Positions 38,042 to 46,168 of a DNA stretch of 64,000 bases are shown one piece after another; the stretch's first letter is position 1, and each line of letters begins with the position of its first letter. This DNA is from Curtobacterium sp. MCLR17_036 (GTDB taxonomy: Bacteria; Actinomycetota; Actinomycetes; Actinomycetales; Microbacteriaceae): the NCBI RefSeq assembly GCF_003234445.2, contig NZ_CP126269.1:1054001-1118000 (forward strand). Reading direction: 5' to 3'. The notes beneath the pieces were generated by a model. It was not told the origin of the DNA and searched no databases. It worked only from the letters and a program-made list of their open reading frames with translations. The translations under genes were made by a program, and so were the position numbers.

Positions 38042-40137
38042 CACGGGCTCGATCGTCGCACACCGGGCAGGACGTCTCCCTGACGCAGCAGATCGAGCAG
38101 CGCCGGAGCCGAGGCGACGGACGCCTCGGGCGTGGTGTGCACCGGGTCGAAGCGGGTCAGCACGGAGTCGATCACGAGTGGGCAGGAACCGGCGGCGCAC
38201 CAGAGCGGCGTGGAGTCGAGCACGGTCGTGTCCTCCACGTCCGCGAGCAGCCCGGTGAGGGCGCGGATCTGCGTCCGGGCGACCTCGTCTCCCGAGCGAC
38301 AGTCCTGTGGACCGCGGGTGCCCGCGACGCAGCTGACCGGTGCGTACCCCGGCGGTGTGGCCGGCACGACGACGACACGGCCGACGTGCTCGCGCACGGC
38401 TGCGATCATGTCGCGGGTCCCGGACGCGTAGTCGTCCTCCGCGATGGACTCGAGGCTCGGATCGTCCTCGTCCCAGAACCGGTTGGTGACGACGAGCAGC
38501 TCGGGTTCCGTCCGCTCCAGCTCGTCGACGACCTCGGCGTTGTGCGCCGCACAGCTCTCAGTGTCCGACGGCAGCGCCGTCGTCGAGAACGGGCACCCGA
38601 TCTGTGCGCCGTCGCGCACTCGCAGTCGCGCGTCCGAGTCCTCGGCGAGTGCCCGCCAGCCCGGCGCTGAGAACGCGCCGGTCGAGTCGCCGGTCAGCAG
38701 GACGTCGGTGGCGCGGCCGTCCTCCGGCCCCCAGACGCAGCCGTCGCTCCGCCAGTCCGCCCCGATCAGCGAGCAGCCGAGGGTCGAGGCCCAGTCCGAG
38801 GTCTTCGTCAACGAGTCCACGTACCCGCTCGCGCTGATCGCGTCGGCGCTCGGCGTCAGGTCTGCCGGCCAGGTCCGGGCCCCCGCGCCCGCGGCCACAT
38901 CACGCGCGCGTGCCCGCAGCGCCGGGGAGGCCTCGTCCTCCGCCGGCAGGGACTCGGCCGCCGCAGCAGCCGGTACGGCCGGGAGCGGCCGCACGCGTTC
39001 CGCGGCGAACGACGTCGTCACGACGGTCAGCACGGTCACCGCCGCCAGCCCACCGAGCTGCACGCGCAGGCGGTTCTCGCGCAGTGTCCTCCGCAGGCCG
39101 GGGCGGCGGAACACCGTCTCGAGGGTCGCGTGGCTCGCGATCGCGGTGAGCAGGGCCAGCGCGACCACGACCGGCATCGGGACCGGCGCGACGAGCGGGA
39201 GCAGCAGGATGAACGGCCAGTGCCAGAGGTACAACGAGTAACTGATCGTCCCGAGCCCGACGAGCGGACGCCAGCGGAGCAGCGCTGCCGCCCGAGGCCC
39301 CGTGCCGGCACCGGACCCCGCCAGCAGGACGAGCGCCGTGCCGACCGTCGGGACGAGCGCGAGCGGCGTGGGGACGCCCGACGACTCCCGCCCGATCAGG
39401 ACCGAGGTGGTGACGGCGACGAGCCCGACGACCACCATGCCCTCGCCGAGCAGCGGGCGGACGCTCCGACCCCGGGCACGCAGCGCGGCAAGGGCGACGA
39501 GGACCCCGAGTCCCAGCTCCCAGGCCCGGGTCGCCGTCGAGAAGTACGCCGCGGCGGGGTCCGCCGACACCGCGACGAACGCCCAGACGACCGAGACGAG
39601 GACGAGGACACCGAGCACCGTCGCTGTCAGCCGGGTCCGCCCCCGACCGGTCCCACGACCGAGCAGCACGACCATCAGCACCGGCAGCACGAGGTAGAAC
39701 TGCTCCTCGACGCCGAGCGACCAGAAGTGCTGGAACGGCGACGGCACGGTGGTCGCCGCGAAGTAGTCGGTGCCCTCGGCCGCGAGCCGCCAGTTCTGCA
39801 GCGCTCCGGCCGACCACAGTGCGTCGGTGAGGACCGTGCCGAACCGGCTCGGGGTCAGCAGGAACCAGGCCGCCGTGACCGTCGTCACCAGTACGGCCAG
39901 TGACGCCGGTGCGAGCCGACGGACCCGCCGGACAGCGAACGCACCGAGGCGGATGGACCCCGACCGAGCACGCTCGCGCAGCAGCCCGGTCGCGATGACG
40001 AACCCCGAGATCACGAAGAAGACGTCGACCCCGAGGAAGCCACCCACCGGCCACCGGAAGGCGTGGTCCAGCACGACCGCGAGGACGGCGAGTCCGCGGA
40101 GCCCTTGGATGTCCGGTCGGAGATGGGGAGTCTGCAC
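38041..40137 (-). CDS. Acyltransferase-3 / SGNH fusion (OafA-like)
   Basis: 698 residues from GTG 40137. N-terminal membrane domain of about ten helices with the acyltransferase-3 signature LRPDIQGLRGLAVLAVVLDHAF and FFVISGFVIATGLLRE, QHFWSLGVEEQFYL, and SYSLYLWHWPFI. C-terminal periplasmic SGNH domain with the serine motif LLTGDSTGAFS and the Asp-His motif RFDPVHTT. Such proteins O-acetylate (or O-acylate) surface polysaccharide, peptidoglycan or other glycans. A further in-frame extension upstream of 40137 is possible but looks non-coding. Confidence 0.87.
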   Translation of the reverse strand: MQTPHLRPDIQGLRGLAVLAVVLDHAFRWPVGGFLGVDVFFVISGFVIATGLLRERARSGSIRLGAFAVRRVRRLAPASLAVLVTTVTAAWFLLTPSRFGTVLTDALWSAGALQNWRLAAEGTDYFAATTVPSPFQHFWSLGVEEQFYLVLPVLMVVLLGRGTGRGRTRLTATVLGVLVLVSVVWAFVAVSADPAAAYFSTATRAWELGLGVLVALAALRARGRSVRPLLGEGMVVVGLVAVTTSVLIGRESSGVPTPLALVPTVGTALVLLAGSGAGTGPRAAALLRWRPLVGLGTISYSLYLWHWPFILLLPLVAPVPMPVVVALALLTAIASHATLETVFRRPGLRRTLRENRLRVQLGGLAAVTVLTVVTTSFAAERVRPLPAVPAAAAAESLPAEDEASPALRARARDVAAGAGARTWPADLTPSADAISASGYVDSLTKTSDWASTLGCSLIGADWRSDGCVWGPEDGRATDVLLTGDSTGAFSAPGWRALAEDSDARLRVRDGAQIGCPFSTTALPSDTESCAAHNAEVVDELERTEPELLVVTNRFWDEDDPSLESIAEDDYASGTRDMIAAVREHVGRVVVVPATPPGYAPVSCVAGTRGPQDCRSGDEVARTQIRALTGLLADVEDTTVLDSTPLWCAAGSCPLVIDSVLTRFDPVHTTPEASVASAPALLDLLRQGDVLPGVRRSSP

Positions 40138-40234
40138 CGGTCGACCGTACGAGGACCGGGACGCTCGGACCGAACATTCCACATGTGTGGGGCGCTCTGA
40201 CGTTGCGCGCGACTTGCTCGCCCGATGCACGACG

Positions 40235-40263
40235 AAGGCCCCGGTCCATCGGACCGGGGCCTT
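40235..40263. terminator. Strong hairpin in the gap between the acyltransferase and the prophage
   Basis: AAGGCCCCGGTCC (40235-40247), loop ATC, GGACCGGGGCCTT (40251-40263), 13-bp stem. It lies upstream of the minus-strand acyltransferase and outside any gene, near the expected chromosome-prophage junction. It may end transcription coming out of the prophage or mark the attachment site region. Confidence 0.6.
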
Positions 40264-40441
40264 CCGCTGATCTGCATCAGCACTGGGGTGAATAACGGGT
40301 CTCGAACCTGTTGTGAACGGGTCAGGTCCGCCGCTACTTCCCCGGAAATCCGCGGATGTTCGCTGTTTTGCTATGTCAAAGACTACGCTCAAGTCTTCTA
40401 CTTGGCGAGCATGTATGTAGGCGTGCCTACCGGGCTGAGCG

Positions 40442-40807
40442 TCAGGACGCGGCCAGGTAGACCCTGAGTAGATGTGGTGTCACGGCGAGCTCTACGCACC
40501 ACTCGGCGGGGTCGTGGCGCCACCTGCGGAGGTCATCGAGCAGGTCGGCGTCGATGAGTCTCCGCGCCGCCGTCAGGTCTGCGTAGTGCTCGAGCTTGGG
40601 GAGTAGTAACCCGACGTCTCGGTGGCGGGCCTCGGCGTGCGCCGCTTCATGCGCTAGGACGCTGCGCCGGTGGATCTTCTTGAGGCGAGGCCGCACGAGA
40701 ACAGTCCGCACGTCATCGACGTAGAGCCCGTTGGCGCTGCGGAGCGGGTACTCGACAAGCTTGACCCCGAGGGCGTCCAGGTGCGCCTCCGGTTCGTAAC
40801 TCCCCAC
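40442..40807 (-). CDS. ImmA/IrrE-family metallopeptidase
   Basis: 121 residues, GTG start. The zinc motif LAHEAAHAEARHRD (HExxH, residues about 52-65) and overall length fit phage ImmA/IrrE proteases. In ICEBs1 and many phages ImmA cuts the neighbouring repressor to trigger induction. Here it lies three bases downstream of the repressor gene, the classical arrangement. Confidence 0.82.
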   Translation of the reverse strand: MGSYEPEAHLDALGVKLVEYPLRSANGLYVDDVRTVLVRPRLKKIHRRSVLAHEAAHAEARHRDVGLLLPKLEHYADLTAARRLIDADLLDDLRRWRHDPAEWCVELAVTPHLLRVYLAAS

Positions 40808-40810
40808 GTG

Positions 40811-41299
40811 TTACTCCTGACGATCGTCATCTTCTTCAACACCTCCCTCGTCTTCGCGAGAGGCCACGGCCTGGTGAGAGCCATCCTCATAGTCGGTGGC
40901 TCCACCGACAGTCGGCAGCGGTGTCACGTTGTTCGGCTGGTCGCCGTGGTCGCCGATGCCGGCGGCAAGGCCCGTAATGGCGATGCCGACGTGCTTCGGC
41001 CGGGTCTGCTCCGGGATCATCTCGATGAGCGTGCCCATCGATGACAGCCACACCTCTGTCTCGGGCAGGAACTCGGTGGTTCCGTCCTCTTGCCCGAGAG
41101 CGTCGAAGATGCGCGTGAGCACATCGGCCTGCGGAACACGCTTGCCACCCTCGATGTTGATGATGGTCGCGCGGCTCGTGCCAGCTTGCTCGGCCAACTC
41201 GGCCTGCTTCATGCCCTGGTCACGTCGAAGACGTTCGACCTGCTTCGCAAGTTCGGCTCGTTCGGCCATCGACATGTCGGCAATCTTCTTCTTAGACAT
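40811..41299 (-). CDS. XRE-family phage repressor
   Basis: 162 residues. Helix-turn-helix at residues 20-75 (LAKQVERLRRDQGMKQAELAEQAGTSRATIINIEGGKRVPQADVLTRIFDAL) and an acidic C-terminus. No LexA-like peptidase domain, which fits a repressor inactivated by ImmA instead of by self-cleavage. Divergent from the Cro-like gene, with the operator region between them. Confidence 0.82.
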   Translation of the reverse strand: MSKKKIADMSMAERAELAKQVERLRRDQGMKQAELAEQAGTSRATIINIEGGKRVPQADVLTRIFDALGQEDGTTEFLPETEVWLSSMGTLIEMIPEQTRPKHVGIAITGLAAGIGDHGDQPNNVTPLPTVGGATDYEDGSHQAVASREDEGGVEEDDDRQE

Positions 41300-41430
41300 G
41301 CCGGCCTCCGCGGATCGCTGTGTTCACGGGGAAGACACTAGCCACAGTTCGACCTGGTGCGCAAGACCGGCCGAGATTTTCTACATACAGGGGTTGCGCT
41401 CCATGTTGAATAGTGCTTAAAGTCTTCGAC
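41300..41430. promoter_or_regulatory. Divergent promoter/operator region of the immunity genes
   Basis: 131 bases between the repressor (minus) and the Cro-like gene (plus). It contains TTGCGC (41394) and, close to the Cro start, TTGAATAGTGCTTAAAGTCTTC. The motif AAGTCTTCGAC at 41420 is almost the same as AAGTCTTCTAC at 40391, and GAAGAC occurs at 41332, so these may be repressor half-sites. Exact -35/-10 boxes cannot be fixed. Confidence 0.5.
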
Positions 41431-41634
41431 ATGGCAGGACAACGAGACGGTCCTGGGACCGCCATACGGCAGCTGCGAGAGATGGCAGGCATGACTCTCA
41501 CGGATGTTGCGAAGGCGGCTGACACTGCAGTCGCGTACCTCTCCAAGGTGGAGCTCGGACAGAAAGAGCCCACCCGGTCGTACGTGGCGAAGGTGACATC
41601 CGCGATCGCTGCTCACCTGAGAGACGCTGCATGA
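41431..41634 (+). CDS. Cro-like XRE-family DNA-binding protein
   Basis: 67 residues (six more if it starts at GTG 41413). Nearly the whole protein is one helix-turn-helix domain: AIRQLREMAGMTLTDVAKAADTAVAYLSKVELGQKEPTRSYVAKVTSAI. By position it is the Cro counterpart of the repressor. No ribosome site is visible at the ATG, so it may be leaderless. Its stop overlaps the next gene. Confidence 0.78.
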   Translation: MAGQRDGPGTAIRQLREMAGMTLTDVAKAADTAVAYLSKVELGQKEPTRSYVAKVTSAIAAHLRDAA

Positions 41635-41864
41635 CCACCGATCGCGATCCGAGCGAGACGGCACTCGATGTGCACGGCCTCGCGGGGATGCTACGCATCT
41701 CCACCGACAAGGCGTACCAACTCGGCAACGACCCGCTGTTCCCGTCGTTCCGAGTTGGGAACCGCCATCGCTTCTGGCCCTCCGAGGTGAGGGCCTACAC
41801 GCAGCAGCCACGGGACCCGTGGAAGCAGTCGGCCCGCTCTCTGGGCCGCAAGCGCAACCGGTAG
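41631..41864 (+). CDS. Helix-turn-helix (excisionase-like) protein
   Basis: 77 residues. LDVHGLAGMLRISTDKAYQLGNDPLFPSFRVGNRHRFWPSEVRAYTQ is a MerR/excisionase-type winged helix (HTH_17). It may be an excisionase or a transcription regulator. ATGA overlap with the Cro-like gene. Confidence 0.7.
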   Translation: MTTDRDPSETALDVHGLAGMLRISTDKAYQLGNDPLFPSFRVGNRHRFWPSEVRAYTQQPRDPWKQSARSLGRKRNR

Positions 41865-41887
41865 CCACTCCGGTTTCTCGCCGCCCG

Positions 41888-42028
41888 TCATGGGCGGTAT
41901 TCGTCGCGCCCTCGGCGCGGCCACATAGCTCCCCGGACGACGAACCAATCGCCGATGCGCCGGGGTAGCAGCACATAGGGGAAGCAGCAGCGGTTGAGGC
42001 GCGGGCGTCGTGGTGGACGTGCCCGCAT
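41888..42028 (-). CDS. Possible small minus-strand protein
   Basis: 46 residues from ATG 42028. Arg-rich start, then RCCFPYVLLPRRIGDWFVVRGAMWPRRG. It fills an otherwise gene-free stretch, and no better plus-strand candidate covers 41888-41968. No family recognised and no strong ribosome site, so it may be spurious. Confidence 0.25.
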   Translation of the reverse strand: MRARPPRRPRLNRCCFPYVLLPRRIGDWFVVRGAMWPRRGRDEYRP

Positions 42029-42190
42029 CCCGCCTGCACCAACAACCACTTCGGTCAGCAGTACGGCGTCCGTCACCGGGATCCGCTCATCAGCGGAACG
42101 GCGGGCCGCTACACCCACGCAGTCAAGGGCCCCGGGCCTGGCGTGGAGGACGAGCTGACCGCCCCATCCCGAAGAAGGGAGACACCATGA
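41969..42190 (+). other. Open frame with coding look but no start codon
   Basis: From 41969 (after a TAG) to the TGA at 42188 the frame shows strong G/C third-position bias and a protein-like text: WWTCPHPACTNNHFGQQYG then HRDPLISGTAGRYTHAV and GPGVEDELTAPSRRRETP. The stop overlaps the ATG of the antirepressor gene as ATGA, the coupling used throughout this prophage. Yet no ATG, GTG or TTG lies in frame. Either the start is unusual, or a frameshift lies upstream (GTG 42010 is in the next frame). C/H residues at its start suggest a zinc-binding peptide. Confidence 0.35.
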
Positions 42191-42972
42191 ACGCAGTCAG
42201 CATCATCGACCAGGACGGAACGCTCGTCGTCTCGTCCGAGACCATCGCCGCCGGCTCCGGCGTGCAGCACAAGAACGTGCTCGAGCTGATCCACTCCAAC
42301 CGCTTCGACTTCGAGGAGTTCGGAGGGGTCGCGTTTGAAACGCGACCCTTCGCAACGGCCGGCGGAGTCCAGTCACGGCAGGTCGCACTGCTCAACGAGC
42401 AGCAGGCCACGCTCCTGATGACGTACCAGCGCAACACCGAGCAGGTGCGCCAGTTCAAGAAGGCACTCGTCCGAGCGTTCTACGACCAGGCCAGGAGAGC
42501 GACCGTCCCGGCCGTTCCGGAGTCCGACGCGGTCCTCGTCGCCCGCGCACTGCAGGCGTCCGCCCGGATGCTGGAAGCGAAGGACGCGGAGATCGCGGTC
42601 CTCACCCCGAAGGCCGGCGCGTGGGATGAACTCGCGTCGGGGGCCGGCGACTACGACGTCGCGGACGCGGCGAAGATCCTCGCCCGTGCTGGCATCGAGA
42701 CGGGCCGTCAGCGCCTGTTCGATCAGCTCGCCAGCATCGGCTGGGTCTACCGCAGCACCGCGTCCGGGAAGTGGAAGGCGTACCAGTCCGCTGTCGACGC
42801 CGGCTACCTCGCGGAGAAGCCGACGTCGCATCACCACCCGCGCACCGGCGAGCTCGTCATCGACCCGCCGCAGGTCCGCGTCACCGTGAAGGGCCTCGAA
42901 CGGCTCCGCGTCCGCCTCGGACGCTTCGACCAGGGCGCACCCGCGCTCGCACTCGTTGGGAGCGCGTCATGA
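42187..42972 (+). CDS. Phage antirepressor (Rha-type N-terminus, KilAC-type C-terminus)
   Basis: 261 residues. N-terminal Rha-like domain (VSSETIAAGSGVQHKNVLELIHSNRFDFEEFGGVAFE, then QVALLNEQQATLLMTYQRNTEQVRQFKKALVRAFYD), then a C-terminal DNA-binding part of the phage antirepressor (ANT/KilAC) type: DVADAAKILARAGIETGRQRLFDQLASIGWVYR. Such proteins interfere with the repressor or regulate lytic growth. Ribosome site GAAGGGAG precedes ATG 42187. Confidence 0.82.
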   Translation: MNAVSIIDQDGTLVVSSETIAAGSGVQHKNVLELIHSNRFDFEEFGGVAFETRPFATAGGVQSRQVALLNEQQATLLMTYQRNTEQVRQFKKALVRAFYDQARRATVPAVPESDAVLVARALQASARMLEAKDAEIAVLTPKAGAWDELASGAGDYDVADAAKILARAGIETGRQRLFDQLASIGWVYRSTASGKWKAYQSAVDAGYLAEKPTSHHHPRTGELVIDPPQVRVTVKGLERLRVRLGRFDQGAPALALVGSAS

Positions 42973-43130
42973 TCAGCTGGGGTGCACCCGTGGATCTCCG
43001 CACTGAGGACCCGCGCCGTGTCGCACTGCTCGCGGAGCAGGCGGAGAAGGCGCGTGCGGCTGTCGTGGCGCGGTTCGCTGACACCGGCGACGACATCCTC
43101 GCGATGCTCGGTCTGGGGAAGGCCTCGTGA
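42969..43130 (+). CDS. Small phage protein
   Basis: 53 residues, mostly helical (LLAEQAEKARAAVVARFADTGDDILAMLGL). No family recognised. Overlaps both neighbours by four bases (ATGA, GTGA), which supports it as a real gene. Confidence 0.6.
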   Translation: MISWGAPVDLRTEDPRRVALLAEQAEKARAAVVARFADTGDDILAMLGLGKAS

Positions 43131-43300
43131 GGCTCGCGGCCGCGCTCCTGTACGCGTGCGCGGTGACGGCCCTGTTCGCGTCTGCCGCGGATCGCACGTC
43201 GCTCCTGTGGGCGTTCCTCGTGTGGGCGGTGGTTGTCCTGTTCGTGGGGGCGTTGCTGCGGGTGCATGCCGTCGTCAACGCCCCGGAGGTGGACCGATGA
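43127..43300 (+). CDS. Small two-helix membrane protein
   Basis: 57 residues, GTG start overlapping the previous stop. Two hydrophobic segments (LAAALLYACAVTALFASA and LLWAFLVWAVVVLFVGALL) joined by a short polar loop. Position in the early region argues against a lysis role; function unknown. Confidence 0.6.
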   Translation: MRLAAALLYACAVTALFASAADRTSLLWAFLVWAVVVLFVGALLRVHAVVNAPEVDR

Positions 43301-43671
43301 GCGACATTCAGCAGGCCCGCGACGTGCTCGCGAAGTGGCGCGAGCGGGCAACAGAAGGTCCATGGCGTGTCATCGATGGCGTCTACTCGCAAGAAGGGAT
43401 GACGTACGACGGGAGTCAGATCGAGGCCGAGCACGAGATGGTCGCGATGGACCACCAGGACTTGGACTGCGGCCCGGTCGCCCCACTTGGTTACGCCGAC
43501 GCGCGCCTGATCGTCGGCACCGCCGGCAACCCCGACCTGCTCGACGCGATCGACGAGATGTTGCGTATCGCTGACACTCGTATGGCGCGCCGAGAAGAGC
43601 CCGCTTTCGTCCTGCACGCCGATCGCATCGCCGCCGCGATCATCGCCGCCGACGAACGGATGAGCGCATGA
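43297..43671 (+). CDS. Phage protein of unknown function
   Basis: 124 residues. The pattern ARDVLAKWRERATEGPWRVIDG and the middle ADARLIVGTAGNPDLLDAIDEML recur in early-region proteins of many actinophages, where no activity has been assigned to my knowledge. Coupled by ATGA overlaps on both sides. Confidence 0.6.
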   Translation: MSDIQQARDVLAKWRERATEGPWRVIDGVYSQEGMTYDGSQIEAEHEMVAMDHQDLDCGPVAPLGYADARLIVGTAGNPDLLDAIDEMLRIADTRMARREEPAFVLHADRIAAAIIAADERMSA

Positions 43672-44006
43672 GCGGGTGGGTCAAGGAAGCGCATCGGAAG
43701 ATGACGCTCCGCTGCGCACACTGCGGACACCGCTTCCGCTGGCGGCGTGACCCGCGTCACTCGTTCGGAAACCGCGAGGTCTACCACGGTCCGTGCATGG
43801 GCTACATCCTGTGGCACCGTCACGCGGTTGAGCGGATGCAGGTCCTCGACACCGTGTGCGAGATCGCCGAAGTCACAGGACACACCGTCCGCGGCGTCCT
43901 CGAGCTGCGCGCTGTGGACGAGAACGAGCGCGTCGAGACGACGAACCGGGCATTCCGGGTCTTCTACGACCTCGACCGGTTTCGCGATGAACAGATGAGC
44001 GCATGA
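43668..44006 (+). CDS. Zinc-ribbon phage protein
   Basis: 112 residues. An N-terminal CAHCGHRFRW half-ribbon, a further Cys (YHGPCMG) and His residues suggest a zinc site. C-terminal half is charged and helical. Unknown function. Confidence 0.55.
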   Translation: MSGWVKEAHRKMTLRCAHCGHRFRWRRDPRHSFGNREVYHGPCMGYILWHRHAVERMQVLDTVCEIAEVTGHTVRGVLELRAVDENERVETTNRAFRVFYDLDRFRDEQMSA

Positions 44007-44125
44007 CCCACGGCGTCCTTTGCGGCTGCGACGTCTGCTGGACCACTGACGGGTTCGACGACGACCGCGACGGGAAAGCCATCACCCGAGCCGCCGAACA
44101 CGACTACCTGGACGACTGCGACTAA
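44003..44125 (+). CDS. Very small Cys/Asp-rich phage protein
   Basis: 40 residues, MTHGVLCGCDVCWTTDG then an acidic tail DDDRDGKAITRAAEHDYLDD. Three cysteines in a C-x-C-x2-C cluster could bind a metal. Starts in the ATGA overlap with the gene before it. Unknown function. Confidence 0.5.
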   Translation: MTHGVLCGCDVCWTTDGFDDDRDGKAITRAAEHDYLDDCD

Positions 44126-44204
44126 CCACCGCACCTCCCCCTCTCACCGCGCACCACCACATCCCGGGAGCGCGTCACCAACCGACCCCAGAAAGAGGTC
44201 CCCC

Positions 44205-44534
44205 GTGGCCACCACCACTCGCACCAGAGCGGACCGTGTGCAGCAGCTCGCCACGTTCTTCGCCGAGCATCCCGAACTCGACTTCGACTTCTCCGAGGAC
44301 ACCGAGACGGCCCGCCCGACCCTGCACCTCCGCCCCCGCAACGCAGCGGACGTCGCAGCCCTCGTTGCCACGTTCAACGAACCTGCCGACCGCTGGAACA
44401 CCCGCCACAAGGAGCAGGGGTGGGTCGTCCTCGACAGCGGCGCCCTCGGCTACGCCGCCGTGTACCTGCACCTGCCCCGCCCGCAGCAGCCGGCGCCCCT
44501 CGTCGACCCGGCGATCACGGGACTGTTCGCATGA
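44205..44534 (+). CDS. Phage protein of unknown function
   Basis: 109 residues, GTG start after AGAAAGAGG. Mixed helix/sheet (LATFFAEHPELDFDFSEDTE, then VALVATFNEPADRWNTRHKEQGWVVLDS-like part). No family recognised. ATGA overlap with the next gene. Confidence 0.55.
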   Translation: MATTTRTRADRVQQLATFFAEHPELDFDFSEDTETARPTLHLRPRNAADVAALVATFNEPADRWNTRHKEQGWVVLDSGALGYAAVYLHLPRPQQPAPLVDPAITGLFA

Positions 44535-44650
44535 GCGCCGTCTTCGTCGCCATCGCGACCGCAGCCCTCATCGGCGCAGTCGCCATCGCCCAGTGGGTCG
44601 ACCGGCAGACCACCGGCACCCGCATTCAGGAGTGGAGGGACCGCTGGTGA
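44531..44650 (+). CDS. Small single-span membrane protein
   Basis: 39 residues: one membrane helix (VFVAIATAALIGAVAIAQWV) and a charged C-terminal tail. Overlaps both neighbours. Function unknown. Confidence 0.55.
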   Translation: MSAVFVAIATAALIGAVAIAQWVDRQTTGTRIQEWRDRW

Positions 44651-44847
44651 GCGCCACAGAGCACGAGGGCAAGGCCGTCGTCACGAACGTCGAGGGTCGC
44701 GTGCACGTCACGCTCCCGGAGGGTAGCTACCTCGATCTCACGCCGGAGATGGCCGAGCGGCTCGCATCCCGACTCCTGGTCGAGGCCACGCGCGCCAAGG
44801 GGAAGAAACCGTCCGGTCTGATGGTCGTTGCGGCGGTCGGCGCATGA
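44647..44847 (+). CDS. Small phage protein
   Basis: 66 residues, GTG start. Text GRVHVTLPEGSYLDLTPEMAERLASRLL looks like a small beta-alpha protein. No family recognised. Coupled to both neighbours. Confidence 0.5.
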   Translation: MSATEHEGKAVVTNVEGRVHVTLPEGSYLDLTPEMAERLASRLLVEATRAKGKKPSGLMVVAAVGA

Positions 44848-45683
44848 CCGGTCGCATCGACCTCGACCTCCCCGAGGCCGCCTACCACGCCCACCCGGCC
44901 CTCTCGTCGACGCAGGCACGGAAGCTCCTCGACTCGCCCGCCCGCTACCAGTGGGACCGCGACCACCCGCAAGCACCGAAGAAGGAGTTCGACCTCGGCA
45001 CCGCGGTCCACTCCAAAGTCCTCGGGGTCGGCGCACCGACCGTCGCGATCCCCGACGAGCTCCTCGCCTCGAATGGCGCCGCCTCCACGAGGGCCGTGAA
45101 GGAGTGGATCGAACAGCAGCGAGCCGCCGGCAACACGCCCGTCAAGCAATCGGTCGCGGAGCAGGTCAGGGCGATGACCGAGTCGGTCCTCGCCCACCCC
45201 ATCGCCCGCGCCCTGTTCGAGCAGCCCGGGAACGCGGAAGCGTCCGTGTTCGCCACCGACCCCGACACCAGCGTCGACATGCGCGCCCGGTTCGACTACC
45301 TGCCCGACTTCACCGCCGAACACCCCGTCGCCGTGGACCTGAAGACCACCGCGAAGTCCGCAGCACCCGACGCGTTCTCCCGCGTCGTCGCCGACCACGG
45401 CTACTACGTGCAGCAGGAGTGGTACCTCCACGCGTGGGGCCTCGCGACCGGCGACTTCACCGCGCAGATGGAGTTCGTCGTCGTCGAGACCGAACCGCCG
45501 TACCTCGTGAACGCCTACCCGCTCGCGTCGGAGTTCGCCGAGATCGGTCAGGCGAAGGTCCGCCAGGCTCTCGCGATCTACGCCGCCTGCGACGCGGCTG
45601 GCGAGTTCCCCGGATACCCGATCAACCCTGACCCGCTGCAGCCGCCCACGTGGCTGATGTTCCAAGAAGGAGCCATCGCATGA
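44844..45683 (+). CDS. PD-(D/E)XK exonuclease (RecE/DUF3799-like)
   Basis: 279 residues. LSSTQARKLLDSPARYQWDR and FDLGTAVHSKVLG at the N-terminus and ARFDYLPDF...VAVDLKTTAKSA (the D-x(n)-D-x-K active site) followed by GYYVQQEWYLHAW (the Q/Y motif) match the RecE-like 'putative exodeoxyribonuclease 8' domain. In phages it works with a recombinase and resects double-strand ends. The RusA resolvase and the AAA ATPase nearby complete a recombination set. Confidence 0.85.
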   Translation: MTGRIDLDLPEAAYHAHPALSSTQARKLLDSPARYQWDRDHPQAPKKEFDLGTAVHSKVLGVGAPTVAIPDELLASNGAASTRAVKEWIEQQRAAGNTPVKQSVAEQVRAMTESVLAHPIARALFEQPGNAEASVFATDPDTSVDMRARFDYLPDFTAEHPVAVDLKTTAKSAAPDAFSRVVADHGYYVQQEWYLHAWGLATGDFTAQMEFVVVETEPPYLVNAYPLASEFAEIGQAKVRQALAIYAACDAAGEFPGYPINPDPLQPPTWLMFQEGAIA

Positions 45684-46168
45684 AGCTCATCGAGCTCTCG
45701 AAGGGCGCTTCTGCGGTCGTCGACGACGAGGACTACCCCTGGCTGACCGCGCGCGGCAGCTGGCACCTCGACGGTCGCGGGAAGCACCTCTACGCCCTGC
45801 GCAACTTCCAGCGCGACGGCAGGTGGCACAAGGAGCGAATGCACCGGCTCCTCCTTCCCAAAGCGCCGTTCGTCGACCACATCAACGGCAACACCCTCGA
45901 CAACCGTCGCGGCAACCTACGGCCCGCATCGCTGCAGCAGAACGCCCGCAACCGGCGTCTCCGGTCGGACTCGACGGTCGGTTTCAAGGGCGTCGGGCGT
46001 CGGGGTGCTCGCTTCAACGCCACGATCGACCTCGGTCCACAGCGCATCTATCTCGGGGCGTTCACGACTGCCGAGTTGGCTGCTCGCGCCTACGACGCAG
46101 CAGCGCTCGAGCACTTCGGCCCCTTCGCAGTCCTCAACTTCCCCCACGTCGAAGGAGCGACAGCATGA
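45680..46168 (+). CDS. HNH homing endonuclease with AP2 domain
   Basis: 162 residues. HNH part HRLLLPKAPFVDHINGNTLDNRRGNLRPASLQQNARNRR (His near 63, Asn and His later) followed by an AP2/ERF-type DNA-binding module VGFKGVGRRGARFNATIDLGPQRIYLGAF then AAARAYDAAALEHFG. This fusion is the hallmark of free-standing phage homing endonucleases. It splits the exonuclease from the AAA ATPase, yet keeps the ATGA overlaps with both. Confidence 0.9.
   Translation: MKLIELSKGASAVVDDEDYPWLTARGSWHLDGRGKHLYALRNFQRDGRWHKERMHRLLLPKAPFVDHINGNTLDNRRGNLRPASLQQNARNRRLRSDSTVGFKGVGRRGARFNATIDLGPQRIYLGAFTTAELAARAYDAAALEHFGPFAVLNFPHVEGATA

Noticed and set aside
40285..40325. tRNA or tmRNA 3' end on the minus strand (GGTTCGAGACC)
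   Set aside because: The T-arm-like string pairs poorly, and no acceptor stem or other arms can be built; at most it is a remnant at the attachment site.
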